This document shows positions 46,503 through 55,122 of a stretch of DNA of 64,000 nucleotides, piece after piece. Source of the stretch: Paragemmobacter kunshanensis (GTDB lineage Bacteria; Pseudomonadota; Alphaproteobacteria; Rhodobacterales; Rhodobacteraceae); assembly GCF_011059185.1 (NCBI RefSeq), contig NZ_JAALFE010000006.1:1-64000 (forward strand), read 5' to 3'. Position numbers and translations under genes: made by a program. The notes beneath the pieces were generated by a model. It had not been told where the DNA came from. It did no database searches and saw nothing but the letters and a program-made list of their open reading frames with translations. Each line of letters starts with the position of its first letter. The first letter of the stretch is position 1.

Positions 46503-46511
46503 CGCGGGCCT
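46488..46511 (+). terminator. Hairpin overlapping the DUF6477 stop codon
   Basis: AGGCCCGCGC (46488-46497) pairs with GCGCGGGCCT (46502-46511) around CATA. The TAG stop (46500-46502) is at the loop and the first stem base. There is no U-tract. It lies between convergent genes. Confidence 0.55.
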
Positions 46512-46541
46512 GATCAGGGTTTGCCGTGGCGGGCCGAAGCC

Positions 46542-48101
46542 TCAGATGAAGGCGTCGGGCATGGAGGCCTTCTTCTTTGCCACGTATTCATTCAGCGCCT
46601 CGCGGATGCCTTCGTCCAGCGCGGGTTGCTGATAGTCGTTCAGCTGCTTCTTCACCCGCTCATTGGCAAGCTGCATCGTGTCGCGGCTGCCTTCCTCGGC
46701 CCAGGTCTCGAAGGGTTTGTAATCCAGCAGGTCAGACCGCCAGAAGGCCGATTTGAAATTGGCCTGGGTATGGGCGCAGCCAAGGTAGTGGCCGCCGGGG
46801 CCGACTTCGCGGATCGCGTCCATCCCCTGCCCGTTCTGATCCATGAAGACGCCCTGCGCCAGGTGGTGCAGCGTGCCAAGCTGGTCGGCATCCATCACGA
46901 ATTTCTCGTAAGAGGACACCAGCCCGCCTTCCAGCCAGCCGCAGGCATGCAGCATGAAGTTCACGCCCGCCAGCAGCGCCATGTTCAGGCTGTTGGCCGT
47001 TTCATAGGCCGCCTGCGCGTCGGGCAGCTTCGATCCGCAGAAAGACCCGCCCGAGCGGTAGGGAAGGCCCAGGCGGCGGGCAAGTTGCCCCGCGCCATAG
47101 GTGATATGCGCGGCCTCGGGCGTGCCGAAGGTCGGCGCGCCGGAGTTCATGTCGATCGAGGTGACGAAAGCGCCAAAGATCACCGGCGCACCGGCGCGGA
47201 TGAGTTGGCTATAGGCCACGCCCGCCAGCACCTCGGCCAGAACCTGCGTGAGCGTCCCCGCCACCGTGACCGGCGCCATTGCGCCGCCCACGATGAAGGG
47301 CGAGATGATCGCCGCCTGATTGGCCTTGGCATAAACCTCCAGCGCGCCCATCATGATCCCGTCGAATGTCAGCGGGCTGTTGATGTTGATCAGGCTGGTC
47401 ATCACCGTGTTCTGGTCGACGAAATCCGACCCGAAGAGGATCTTCGACATCTCGACCGAATCCGCCGCGCGGCTGGGTTCGGTGACGGATCCCATATAGG
47501 GCTTGTCCGACAGCACCATATGGGCGTGCAGCATATCAAGGTGGCGCTTGTTCACCGCCACATCGGTCGGCTCGCAGACGGTGCCGCCCGAATGGTGCAG
47601 CCATTTGGACATGTAGCCCAGCTTCACGAAATTCTGGAAATCGGCGATCGTCGCATAGCGGCGGCCGCCTTCCATGTCGCGCACGAAGGGCGGGCCATAG
47701 ACCGGGGCAAGGACGAGGTTGCGTCCGCCCACCTGGACGTTGCGTTCCGGGTTGCGGGCATGCTGGGTGAATTCGCGCGGGGCGGTGGCGCACAGCTTGC
47801 GCGCCAGACCGCGCGGAATGCGGACGCGTTCGCCCTGCACATCGGCGCCTGCATCCTTCCAGCGCTTCAGCGCCTCGGGGTTTTCCACGAAATTGACGCC
47901 GATCTCTTCCAGAACCGTCTCGGCATTCCATTCGATGATCTGAAGCGCTTCCTCGTTCAGGATCTCGAAATTCGGGATGTTGCGCTGGATGAACTTCGCG
48001 GTTTCAAGGCTGACCGCCGTCCGCTCCGCCCGCCGCGCCGACCCGCCGCCGCCCCGCGCCCTGCGCCCTGCGCCTGCCACTGCAAGATCGGTGTCGCTCA
48101 T
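46542..48101 (-). CDS. MttB-like trimethylamine methyltransferase family protein, non-pyrrolysine
   Basis: This 519-residue protein of the trimethylamine:corrinoid methyltransferase family is expected to move a methyl group from a quaternary or tertiary amine to a corrinoid protein. [46 protein letters not shown] and [19 protein letters not shown] are family features. There is no in-frame amber codon, so it is the non-pyrrolysine type, as in glycine betaine methyltransferase MtgB. A Gly/Arg-rich N-terminus ([15 protein letters not shown]) is extra. ATG 48101 has TGGAGAG upstream. No corrinoid protein gene is adjacent. The substrate (glycine betaine, carnitine, proline betaine) is undetermined. 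Confidence 0.9.
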   Translation of the reverse strand: MSDTDLAVAGAGRRARGGGGSARRAERTAVSLETAKFIQRNIPNFEILNEEALQIIEWNAETVLEEIGVNFVENPEALKRWKDAGADVQGERVRIPRGLARKLCATAPREFTQHARNPERNVQVGGRNLVLAPVYGPPFVRDMEGGRRYATIADFQNFVKLGYMSKWLHHSGGTVCEPTDVAVNKRHLDMLHAHMVLSDKPYMGSVTEPSRAADSVEMSKILFGSDFVDQNTVMTSLININSPLTFDGIMMGALEVYAKANQAAIISPFIVGGAMAPVTVAGTLTQVLAEVLAGVAYSQLIRAGAPVIFGAFVTSIDMNSGAPTFGTPEAAHITYGAGQLARRLGLPYRSGGSFCGSKLPDAQAAYETANSLNMALLAGVNFMLHACGWLEGGLVSSYEKFVMDADQLGTLHHLAQGVFMDQNGQGMDAIREVGPGGHYLGCAHTQANFKSAFWRSDLLDYKPFETWAEEGSRDTMQLANERVKKQLNDYQQPALDEGIREALNEYVAKKKASMPDAFI

Positions 48102-48241
48102 CGTTCTCTCCATAGGCTCCCGCAGCCCTTGGGGGCCGCACATTTTCCGCCCTTATGCGCCCAAAGCAGGACAAGGCGGCAGACGAATGCGGCGCTTGGA
48201 TATCAAAAACGACATTGCCAGGGAACGAACGCGACACGCTC

Positions 48242-48289
48242 CTTCATCTTGGCCCAAATACCCTCGGGGTCCGGGGGTGAAGCCCCCGG
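48242..48289 (-). repeat. Dispersed hairpin-plus-tail intergenic element, copy 3 (inverted)
   Basis: Read on the minus strand: stem CCGGGGG with CCCCCGG around a 5-nt loop (48289-48271), then ACCCCGAGGGTATTTGGGCC, ending AAGATGAAG (48250-48242). It is the same architecture as copies at 23698 and 38011. It lies in the 261-base region between the divergent mttB-like and guaA genes, where it cannot be a terminator for either. Confidence 0.8.
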
Positions 48290-48362
48290 GGGCCTGCCAT
48301 CCCGCGCAGCCGTCGCGCTTTGCCCCCCTTGCGAAAACGGGCCGCAACGGCTACGCGGGCGC

Positions 48363-49925
48363 ATGACCCAAAGCACGCATGACCGCCTCCTCATCATCGA
48401 CTTCGGCAGCCAGGTGACGCAGCTGATCGCGCGCCGCCTGCGCGAGCTGAACGTCTATTGCGAGATCCACCCGTTCAACAAGGTGGATGACGCTTTTCTC
48501 CGCGCCTTCGCGCCGAAAGCCGTGATCTTCTCCGGCGGTCCGGCTTCGGTCTTTGCCGAAGGCGCGCCGATGCCGCCTGCGGGCGTGTTCGAGATGGGCG
48601 TGCCGATCCTCGGCATCTGCTATGGCCAGCAGGTGATGATGCATTGCCTTGGCGGCAAGGTGGAACGCGGCCACGGCACCGCCGAATTCGGCCGCGCCTA
48701 TGTCACGCCGACCGAGGCGCGGCTTCCCATCCTCGACGGCTGGTTCGCCGACGGGCGCGAACAGGTCTGGATGAGCCACGGCGACCACGTCTCGGCCATT
48801 GCGCCGGGGTTCGAGGTTTACGGCACCTCGCCCAACGCCCCCTTCGCCATCACCGCCGATCCCGCCCGCCGCTTCTATGCCGTGCAGTTCCACCCGGAGG
48901 TGCATCACACCCCCAGGGGCGCGAAACTCTATGAGAATTTCGTGAAACTGGCGGGGTTCAAGGGCGACTGGACGATGGGCGCCTATCGCGAAGAGGCGAT
49001 CCGCAAGATCCGCGAACAGGTGGGCGATCAGAAGGTGATCTGCGGCCTGTCGGGTGGTGTGGACTCCTCGGTGGCGGCGGTTCTGATCCATGAGGCGATC
49101 GGGGATCAGCTTACCTGCGTCTTCGTCGATCACGGGCTGTTGCGGCTGGGCGAGGCGGAGCAGGTCGTCACCATGTTCCGCGACCATTACAACATGCCGC
49201 TGATCCATGCCGATGAAAGCGACCTCTTCCTCGGCGCGCTGGAAGGCGTGTCGGACCCGGAAGTGAAACGCAAGACCATCGGGCGGCTGTTCATCGAGGT
49301 CTTCGAGAAACACGCCAAATCCGTCGGCGGCGCCACCTTCCTTGCGCAAGGCACGCTCTACCCCGACGTGATCGAAAGCGTGTCGTTCTCCGGCGGCCCC
49401 TCCGTCACCATCAAGTCGCATCACAATGTGGGCGGCCTGCCGGAAAAGATGGGGATGAAGCTGGTCGAACCGCTGCGCGAACTCTTCAAGGACGAAGTCC
49501 GCGCGCTGGGCCGCGAACTGGGCCTGCCCGATGCCTTCATCGGCCGCCACCCCTTCCCCGGCCCCGGCCTTGCCATCCGCTGCCCCGGCGAGATCACGCG
49601 CGAAAAGCTGGATATCCTGCGCCGCGCCGATGCCGTCTATATCGACCAGATCAGGAAGCACGGACTTTACGACGAGATCTGGCAGGCCTTCGCCGCGATC
49701 CTGCCGATGCGCACCGTGGGCGTGATGGGCGACGGGCGCACCTATGACTATGCGCTGGCGCTGCGCGCCGTGACGTCCGTGGACGGGATGACGGCGGATT
49801 ACTACCCCTTCACCCACGATTTCCTTGGCGAAACCGCAACGCGCATCATCAACGAAGTGCAGGGCGTCAACCGCGTCTTCTATGACTGCACCTCGAAACC
49901 GCCGGGGACGATCGAACTCGAATGA
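48363..49925 (+). CDS. guaA: GMP synthase (glutamine-hydrolysing)
   Basis: GuaA converts XMP to GMP with glutamine and ATP, 520 residues. The glutaminase domain (1-about 200) has [11 protein letters not shown] (nucleophile Cys) and [10 protein letters not shown] (His-x-Glu). The PP-loop ATPase motif [16 protein letters not shown] (about residue 225) and the dimerisation domain with [12 protein letters not shown] and the C-terminal [11 protein letters not shown] complete the enzyme. ATG 48363 is used. The long open frame upstream to 46521 is the shadow of the mttB-like gene. The stop overlaps the next gene by ATGA. Confidence 0.97.
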   Translation: MTQSTHDRLLIIDFGSQVTQLIARRLRELNVYCEIHPFNKVDDAFLRAFAPKAVIFSGGPASVFAEGAPMPPAGVFEMGVPILGICYGQQVMMHCLGGKVERGHGTAEFGRAYVTPTEARLPILDGWFADGREQVWMSHGDHVSAIAPGFEVYGTSPNAPFAITADPARRFYAVQFHPEVHHTPRGAKLYENFVKLAGFKGDWTMGAYREEAIRKIREQVGDQKVICGLSGGVDSSVAAVLIHEAIGDQLTCVFVDHGLLRLGEAEQVVTMFRDHYNMPLIHADESDLFLGALEGVSDPEVKRKTIGRLFIEVFEKHAKSVGGATFLAQGTLYPDVIESVSFSGGPSVTIKSHHNVGGLPEKMGMKLVEPLRELFKDEVRALGRELGLPDAFIGRHPFPGPGLAIRCPGEITREKLDILRRADAVYIDQIRKHGLYDEIWQAFAAILPMRTVGVMGDGRTYDYALALRAVTSVDGMTADYYPFTHDFLGETATRIINEVQGVNRVFYDCTSKPPGTIELE

Positions 49926-50200
49926 TCCGCCTGTCCGGTCGCCTTGTGTGCATGACGGAAGAGGAACGCGCGGCGGTCCTGACGCACCGCCCCGCGCATG
50001 AAGCCGCGACGCGCGCCGAAGCGGGCTGCATCAGCTTTCGCATCGACGACACCGACGATCCCATGATCTTCGACGTCAGCGAATCCTTCCGCGACCGCGC
50101 GGCCTTTGACGCGCATCAGACCCGCACCCGCGACAGCGCATGGTTCGCCGCCACGCGGCGCATCCTGCGCGATTTCCGGGTGGAGGAATTGCGGGATTGA
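49922..50200 (+). CDS. ABM-domain protein (putative quinol monooxygenase)
   Basis: This is a 92-residue dimeric alpha/beta ferredoxin-like protein. [19 protein letters not shown], the [20 protein letters not shown] loop, [14 protein letters not shown] and the terminal helix match the antibiotic biosynthesis monooxygenase (ABM) superfamily, related to YgiN. Members oxidise quinols or other aromatics without metal, or act as small-molecule binding proteins. It overlaps the guaA stop (ATGA), so translation is coupled, although there is no evident metabolic link. Confidence 0.85.
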   Translation: MIRLSGRLVCMTEEERAAVLTHRPAHEAATRAEAGCISFRIDDTDDPMIFDVSESFRDRAAFDAHQTRTRDSAWFAATRRILRDFRVEELRD

Positions 50201-50245
50201 CGCGCCCCCTCCCCCAAGCACCAATGGCTGCGGGAGGATCACGAC

Positions 50246-51241
50246 ATGAAGGCAACCCGACTGATCGCCATCGGCGACATCCGCACCGAGGACGTCCCCA
50301 TCCCCAGCCCCGCCCCAGGCGAAGTGCTGATCCGGGTGGAGGCCTGCGGCATCTGCGGCACCGACCGCCACCTCCTGCACGGCGAATTTCCATCCAAACC
50401 ACCCCTCACGCTGGGCCATGAATTCGCGGGCATCGTCGTGGGCCGCGGTGAGGGCGTCACGATCCCCGAAGGCACGCGCGTGACCTGCGATCCGAATACA
50501 TGGTGCGGGCGCTGCGAAAACTGCCTGCGCGGCCGCGTGAACCTCTGCCTGAACAACGTCGCCACCGGCCTTGGCCGCGACGGCGGATTCGCCGAATTCT
50601 GCGCCTTCCCCGCGCACAAGGCCCATGTCCTGCCCGCCGACCTGAACCCCCTGCACGGCGCCTTCTGCGAACCGCTCGCCTGCACCATCCACGGCATCGA
50701 CATCGGCGCGCCCAAGGCGGGCGAGCGCGTGATGATCCTTGGCGGCGGCGTCATCGGCATGCTGGCCCTGCAACTCTGCGCCCTTGCCGGGGCCGAGGTG
50801 ATGCTCGTCACCCGCTCTGCCTCGAAACAGGCGCTTGGCCGCAGGCTGGGTGCTGCGGAAACGGCAGGCAGCGAGGCCGAGGCGCGGACGATCTGGCCCA
50901 AGGGGGCCGATCTCGTGGTGGAATGCGCAGGCGTGACCGACACCGTCGAATCCGCCCCCCGCCTGACGCGCGATGGCGGGCGCGTCGTCATCCTTGGCGT
51001 CCTGCCCGCAGGCCAGAAGGTGCAGATCGAACCCTTCGACCTGCTGTTCCGCGAGGTGCAGTTCCTCTCCTCCTTCATCAACCCTTTCACGCAAGACCGC
51101 GCCGCCGCCATGATAGCTGCCGGACGGCTGCAGCTTGATCCGCTGATCTCCCGCACCCTGCCGCTGGAGGAAGCCGCCGCCGCCATCGCCGCCCCCGCCC
51201 GGCCGGGCGAGATTCGCGCCATCGTCCTGCCGGGGGGCTGA
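50246..51241 (+). CDS. Zinc-dependent alcohol dehydrogenase (MDR family)
   Basis: This is a 331-residue medium-chain dehydrogenase. The catalytic zinc site includes EACGICGTDRHLLHG and GHEF. The structural zinc cysteines are in NTWCGRCENCLRGRVNLC (Cys-x2-Cys-x2-Cys-x7-Cys). The Rossmann motif is MILGGGVIGMLALQLC. The pattern resembles sorbitol/polyol or L-threonine 3-dehydrogenase-like enzymes. It is followed after three bases by a short-chain dehydrogenase, a pairing typical of sugar-alcohol catabolism. The substrate is undetermined. A ribosome-binding GGGAGG precedes the ATG at 50246. Confidence 0.89.
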   Translation: MKATRLIAIGDIRTEDVPIPSPAPGEVLIRVEACGICGTDRHLLHGEFPSKPPLTLGHEFAGIVVGRGEGVTIPEGTRVTCDPNTWCGRCENCLRGRVNLCLNNVATGLGRDGGFAEFCAFPAHKAHVLPADLNPLHGAFCEPLACTIHGIDIGAPKAGERVMILGGGVIGMLALQLCALAGAEVMLVTRSASKQALGRRLGAAETAGSEAEARTIWPKGADLVVECAGVTDTVESAPRLTRDGGRVVILGVLPAGQKVQIEPFDLLFREVQFLSSFINPFTQDRAAAMIAAGRLQLDPLISRTLPLEEAAAAIAAPARPGEIRAIVLPGG

Positions 51242-51244
51242 TCC

Positions 51245-52018
51245 ATGCAGCATGTCTTCGCCCCCGACCTTTTCGCCGGAAAGGTCGTCCTCGTCACCGG
51301 CGCGGGCGGCGGCGTGGGCGGGGCGACCGCGCGCCTTCTGCACGGCCTCGGCGCGACCATCGCCGCCACCGACCTGCGCGGCGAAAGCCTGACGGGCCTT
51401 CCCGCCGCGCTCCACCTGCCTGCCGACCTGCGCGACGTCGCGGCCTGCGAGAACGTGATCCAGACCACCCTTTCCCGCCTTGGCCGGATCGACGCGGTGG
51501 TGGCGGCGGCGGGGCTCTGGGTCGAAGGCCCCTCGGAAGACGCGACCGAGGCCGACTGGTCCGCCTGCATCGACGTGAACCTGAAGGGCACTTTCTTCCT
51601 GATCTCCCGCGCCATCCCCGCGCTGGCCGAAACGAAGGGCGCGGTGGTCGCCATCGCCTCGGATGCGGGCATCGTCGGCAATGCCGGGGCCGCGATCTAT
51701 TGCGCCTCGAAGGGCGGTGTCGTCCTCATGGTGCGCGCGCTGGCCCGCGAACTTGCCCCGCGCGGCATCCGTATCAACGCGCTCTGCCCCTCTGACATCG
51801 AAACCCCGATGCTCGCCTATCAGGCCACCCGTTTCGGCGGGGGCGATCCCGACGGCTACCTCGCCCGCCTGCGCGCCCATTACCCGCAAGCCGAGGCTGC
51901 CCGCTTCCTTACCCCCGACGAGGTCGCGGCGCAGGCGGCCTTCCTCCTTTCCCCGGCCAGCGCGGGGGTGACGGGCGCGGCGGTGATGGTGGATTTCGGC
52001 CTGACGGCGGGCTATTGA
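51245..52018 (+). CDS. SDR family oxidoreductase
   Basis: This is a 257-residue classical short-chain dehydrogenase. TGAGGGVGGATARLL binds NAD(P), AAAGLW replaces the usual NNAG, and the catalytic Ser (AIASDAG) and YCASKGGV (Tyr-x3-Lys) are present. RGIRINALCPSDIETPML and the terminal VMVDFGLTAGY fit the family. It starts three bases after the alcohol dehydrogenase and likely shares its mRNA. Together they may interconvert a polyol or sugar lactone. Neither substrate nor inducer is evident. Confidence 0.88.
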   Translation: MQHVFAPDLFAGKVVLVTGAGGGVGGATARLLHGLGATIAATDLRGESLTGLPAALHLPADLRDVAACENVIQTTLSRLGRIDAVVAAAGLWVEGPSEDATEADWSACIDVNLKGTFFLISRAIPALAETKGAVVAIASDAGIVGNAGAAIYCASKGGVVLMVRALARELAPRGIRINALCPSDIETPMLAYQATRFGGGDPDGYLARLRAHYPQAEAARFLTPDEVAAQAAFLLSPASAGVTGAAVMVDFGLTAGY

Positions 52019-52067
52019 TCCCTGTCCGGCACTGGACAATCCCCCCCGCCCGCATGACTGTGCCGCC

Positions 52068-52964
52068 ATGACGACGACGCACCGCCCCCTTGCCGCCGCG
52101 ATCTGGATGACCGGATCGGTCTTTTCCTTCACCGCGATGGCCATCGCGGCGCGGCAGATCGCCGGGGCGCATGACACGTTCGAGATCATGCTGTGGCGAT
52201 CAGTGCTGGGCTTTGCGCTGGTGCTGGCGGTGGGCGGCGCGCTGGGCCGCCTGCGCGAGGTGCGGCGCGATACGCTGGGCCAGCATCTGGTGCGCAACCT
52301 CTTTCATTTCACCGGGCAGAACCTGTGGTTCTGGGCGCTGACGATGATCCCGCTGGCGCAGGTCTTCGCGCTGGAATTCACTTCGCCCATCTGGGTGATC
52401 CTGCTGTCGCCGCTGGTGCTGGGCGAAAGGCTGACGCGGCCGCGCATCCTTGCCGCGGTGATGGGTTTCGTGGGGATCCTGCTGGTGGCGCGCCCCGATT
52501 TCACCGCGCTGGAGCCGGGCGTTCTGGCCGCGGCGGCAAGTGCCATCTGCTTTGCGGCAACGAACCTGATGACGAAGAAGCTGACCCGCGGCGAAAGCAT
52601 CGTGTCGATCCTGTTCTGGCTGACGCTGATGCAGGGGATGTTCGGGCTGGTGATGGCAGGCCATGACGGGGTGATCCGGATGCCCACCGCGGCCACCCTG
52701 CCCTGGCTTGCCGTGATCGGCTTCTGCGGGCTGCTGGCGCATCTGTGCATCACCACGGCCCTGTCGCTGGCCCCGGCCAGCTATGTGATCCCGATCGACT
52801 TCGCCCGCCTGCCGGTGATCGCGCTGGTGGGCGTGGTGCTTTACGCCGAGGCGCTGGATCCCTTCGTGATCCTGGGCGCGGTGATCATCTTTCTGGGCAA
52901 CTGGGCCAATATCCGGGCCGAAACGCGCAAGCCTGCAACAGTCGGCACAGTCACGATTCCGTGA
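52068..52964 (+). CDS. EamA/DMT family transporter
   Basis: This is a 298-residue inner-membrane protein with about ten hydrophobic segments in two EamA repeats. SVFSFTAMAIAARQIAGAHD, NLWFWALTMIPLAQVFALEF and FTSPIWVILLSPLVLGERLT mark repeat one, and MPTAATLPWLAVIGFCGLLA with YVIPIDFARLPVIALVGVVL repeat two. DMT transporters export metabolites or S-adenosylmethionine. The conserved glutamate in LGER is present. The substrate is unknown. A short palindrome GTCACG-ATTC-CGTGAC (52950-52965) overlaps the stop. Confidence 0.9.
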   Translation: MTTTHRPLAAAIWMTGSVFSFTAMAIAARQIAGAHDTFEIMLWRSVLGFALVLAVGGALGRLREVRRDTLGQHLVRNLFHFTGQNLWFWALTMIPLAQVFALEFTSPIWVILLSPLVLGERLTRPRILAAVMGFVGILLVARPDFTALEPGVLAAAASAICFAATNLMTKKLTRGESIVSILFWLTLMQGMFGLVMAGHDGVIRMPTAATLPWLAVIGFCGLLAHLCITTALSLAPASYVIPIDFARLPVIALVGVVLYAEALDPFVILGAVIIFLGNWANIRAETRKPATVGTVTIP

Positions 52965-52978
52965 CGTGGCGTCATGAA

Positions 52979-53007
52979 TTGACCCAAAATCCGCCCGGAC
53001 ATACCGT
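52979..53007 (+). promoter_or_regulatory. Predicted promoter of the FadL-like gene
   Basis: A -35 box TTGACC (52979-52984) and -10 box TACCGT (53002-53007) are 17 bp apart. They place a start near 53014, about 40 bases before the ATG at 53055. The -35 is five of six to consensus; the -10 is weaker. Confidence 0.4.
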
Positions 53008-53054
53008 TAGGCATGAGGGCGCCCGTGGGGACGTGCGCGGGAGGATCAAGGGGA

Positions 53055-54134
53055 ATGGCAGTGATCAGAACAATCTTCGCAGCGACCACGGCACTTGTGG
53101 TGGGAACGCTGTCGGCACAGGCAGGCGGGATCGAGCGGTCGGCCTTCAATCCGGGCTTCCTGTTCGAGGCGGGAAACTACTTCGAATTGTCCTTCGGCGC
53201 GGTGTCGCCCGATGTATCGGGCGTGGCATTGGCGGCGAACTCGGGTGACATGGCATCGACCTACACGACGATTTCAGGCTCTGTGAAATACCAGATCACG
53301 GATCAGTTCGCGCTTGGGATTGTCGTGGATCAGCCGGTCGGCGTGGATGTGGCCTATCCGGGCGGGACGGGCTATTTCTTCTCCACCTCCAGCGCCAACG
53401 TGTCGGCACTGCAACTGAGCGTGATCGGTCACTATCGCTTTTCCCCGAATTTCAGCGTCTATGGCGGCCTGCGGTCGCAACGCGTTGAAGGGACGGTAGA
53501 CAACGTGAACCTGGGCGCAGCGACGGGCTTTTTGCCGACCTACGACATGACCACCTCGGCCGAAGTGGATTACGGCTATGTCATCGGCGCGGCCTATGAG
53601 CGGCCCGATATCGCGCTGCGGGTTTCCTTGTCCTATATCTCGGAAATCACCCATTCCTTTGAAGCGTCCGACAGCTTCGGTGCAGGGGCCGGCTTTTCGT
53701 CGACCGTTCCGCAGGGGCTGAACCTCGACTTCCAGACGGGGATCGCGGCGGATACGCTGCTGTTCGGGTCGATCCGCTGGCGGGACTGGTCGGAGTTCCA
53801 GATCGTGCCGCGTGGCACGATTGCATTGGCCGGGAATTACGAGGATACGATTACCTATTCACTCGGTGTCGGGCGGCGGTTCAGCGACAGCTTCTCCGCC
53901 TCTGCTTCGGTCGGCTATGAGCCTGCTGCGGGCGGGCTTTCGGGCAACCTTGGCCCGACCGACGGCTACACGAGCCTGACATTGGCCGCTGTCTATACCA
54001 TGCCGACGGGGATGAAGATGACGGTCGGCGCGAGCCACGGGTGGATCGGTGATGCGACGACCTCGGGCATCGGTGGCCAGTTCACCGACAATAGCTACAC
54101 GGCTGTTGGTGTGCGCGTCGGCTATTCCTTCTGA
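53055..54134 (+). CDS. Outer-membrane transport protein, OmpP1/FadL/TodX family
   Basis: This is a 359-residue beta-barrel. A signal peptide (TIFAATTALVVGTLSAQAGG) precedes IERSAFNPGFLFEAGNYFEL, a FadL-family N-terminal plug-like region. Alternating strands follow, with QFALGIVVDQPVGVD, a conserved SFRxxWxxW-type stretch (LFGSIRWRDWSEF), and the C-terminal RVGYSF ending in phenylalanine. FadL-type channels take up long-chain fatty acids or other hydrophobic compounds. ATG 53055 is chosen because it opens the signal peptide. A predicted promoter and a strong terminator flank it, so it is probably monocistronic. Confidence 0.9.
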   Translation: MAVIRTIFAATTALVVGTLSAQAGGIERSAFNPGFLFEAGNYFELSFGAVSPDVSGVALAANSGDMASTYTTISGSVKYQITDQFALGIVVDQPVGVDVAYPGGTGYFFSTSSANVSALQLSVIGHYRFSPNFSVYGGLRSQRVEGTVDNVNLGAATGFLPTYDMTTSAEVDYGYVIGAAYERPDIALRVSLSYISEITHSFEASDSFGAGAGFSSTVPQGLNLDFQTGIAADTLLFGSIRWRDWSEFQIVPRGTIALAGNYEDTITYSLGVGRRFSDSFSASASVGYEPAAGGLSGNLGPTDGYTSLTLAAVYTMPTGMKMTVGASHGWIGDATTSGIGGQFTDNSYTAVGVRVGYSF

Positions 54135-54155
54135 TCCTGCCACGCCTTCCGATCC

Positions 54156-54190
54156 AAAGGCCCCGCCGCATTGCGGGGCCTTTTCATTTT
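54156..54190 (+). terminator. Strong intrinsic terminator after the FadL-like gene
   Basis: AAGGCCCCGC (54157-54166) pairs with GCGGGGCCTT (54173-54182) around a 6-nt loop, and the run TTTTCATTTT follows (54181-54190). It starts 22 bases after the stop and is the best plus-strand terminator in the window. Confidence 0.88.
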
Positions 54191-54249
54191 CCGCGTGAAA
54201 TCCGCGACGTGCGGCGATATCAGGCAGGAATGCCAATGGGGGGCGGGTG

Positions 54250-55122
54250 ATGATCTATGCAAGCGGCGCCGAATTTCGCGCGGCATCGGAAAAGCGGGTG
54301 CTGCTTTTCGGCATGTCGGGGCTGGGCAAGACGCATCTTTCCAACCTGCTGCGCGATGCGCCGCCCGATCAGGGCGGCGGCTGGTTCCACTATTCCGTCG
54401 ATTACCGCATCGGCACCCGCTACATGGGCGAATATATCGCCGACAATTTCAAGCGCGAGGCGATGAAGGTTCCGCTCCTGCGCGACCTGCTGATGACGGA
54501 CAGCGTCTATATCGCCTCCAACATCACCTTCAACAATCTTGCCCCCCTCTCCACCTATCTGGGCAAGCCGGGCGATCCGGCGCGCGGCGGCGTGCCTTTC
54601 GCCGAATATTGCAAGCGTCAGGCCCAGCACCGCGAGGCCGAGATTGCCGCCCTGCTGGATACGACGCGCTTCATCGAACGGGCGCGCGAGATCTATGGCT
54701 ATTCCAACTTCGTCTGCGACAGCGGCGGGTCGATCTGCGAGGTGGTGGATGCGGCAAACCCCGCCGATCCGGTGATGCGCGCCCTGTCGGAAAACCTGCT
54801 GCTGGTCTGGATCAAGGGGTCCGAGGCGCATCGGGCGGAACTTGTCCGCCGCTTCGACCGCGCGCCGAAGCCGATCTACTATCAGCCGGATTTCCTGGCC
54901 GGGCTCTGGGCGGAATATCTGGCGCAGGAGAAGAAGCCCGAAAGCGCCGTGGATCCCGATGCCTTCCTGCGCTTTGGCTATGCGCGCATCCTGGACCATC
55001 GCCAGCCGCGCTATGCGGCCATGGCCGAATGGGGCGTCACCGTCACCGCCGAGGAGGTGGCCGAGGTGCGCGATCCCGCGGGCTTTGCCGATCTGGTGGC
55101 GCGGGCGATCGACCGGCGCTAG
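54250..55122 (+). CDS. Conserved P-loop ATPase/kinase-like protein of unknown function
   Basis: This is a 290-residue cytosolic protein. Near the N-terminus RVLLFGMSGLGKTHLSNLLR (about residues 17-36) is a Walker A motif. HYSVDYRIGTRYMGEYI and IASNITFNNLAPLSTYLG follow, and NFVCDSGGSICEVVDAANPA (about residue 160) could hold an acidic Walker B-like segment. The layout is reminiscent of small-molecule kinases of the shikimate/adenylate kinase type, but no known subfamily could be assigned. ATG 54250 (after GTG at 54247) follows GGGGGGCGGG. It is convergent with, and directly abuts, the gene at 55123. No operon partner is visible. Confidence 0.75.
   Translation: MIYASGAEFRAASEKRVLLFGMSGLGKTHLSNLLRDAPPDQGGGWFHYSVDYRIGTRYMGEYIADNFKREAMKVPLLRDLLMTDSVYIASNITFNNLAPLSTYLGKPGDPARGGVPFAEYCKRQAQHREAEIAALLDTTRFIERAREIYGYSNFVCDSGGSICEVVDAANPADPVMRALSENLLLVWIKGSEAHRAELVRRFDRAPKPIYYQPDFLAGLWAEYLAQEKKPESAVDPDAFLRFGYARILDHRQPRYAAMAEWGVTVTAEEVAEVRDPAGFADLVARAIDRR

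Noticed and set aside
46542-48101. Pyrrolysine-containing MttB
   Set aside because: The frame is uninterrupted, with no internal amber codon, so it is a non-pyrrolysine homologue.
46521-48362. Upstream in-frame extension of guaA
   Set aside because: GuaA has its normal N-terminus at 48363; the extension is the shadow of the mttB-like gene on the other strand.
45957-48362. dif site or replication terminus signature at the skew change
   Set aside because: Read for the 28-bp XerCD site pattern (half-sites resembling CGCATAA and TTATGTTAA); none was seen. The terminus idea rests on skew only.
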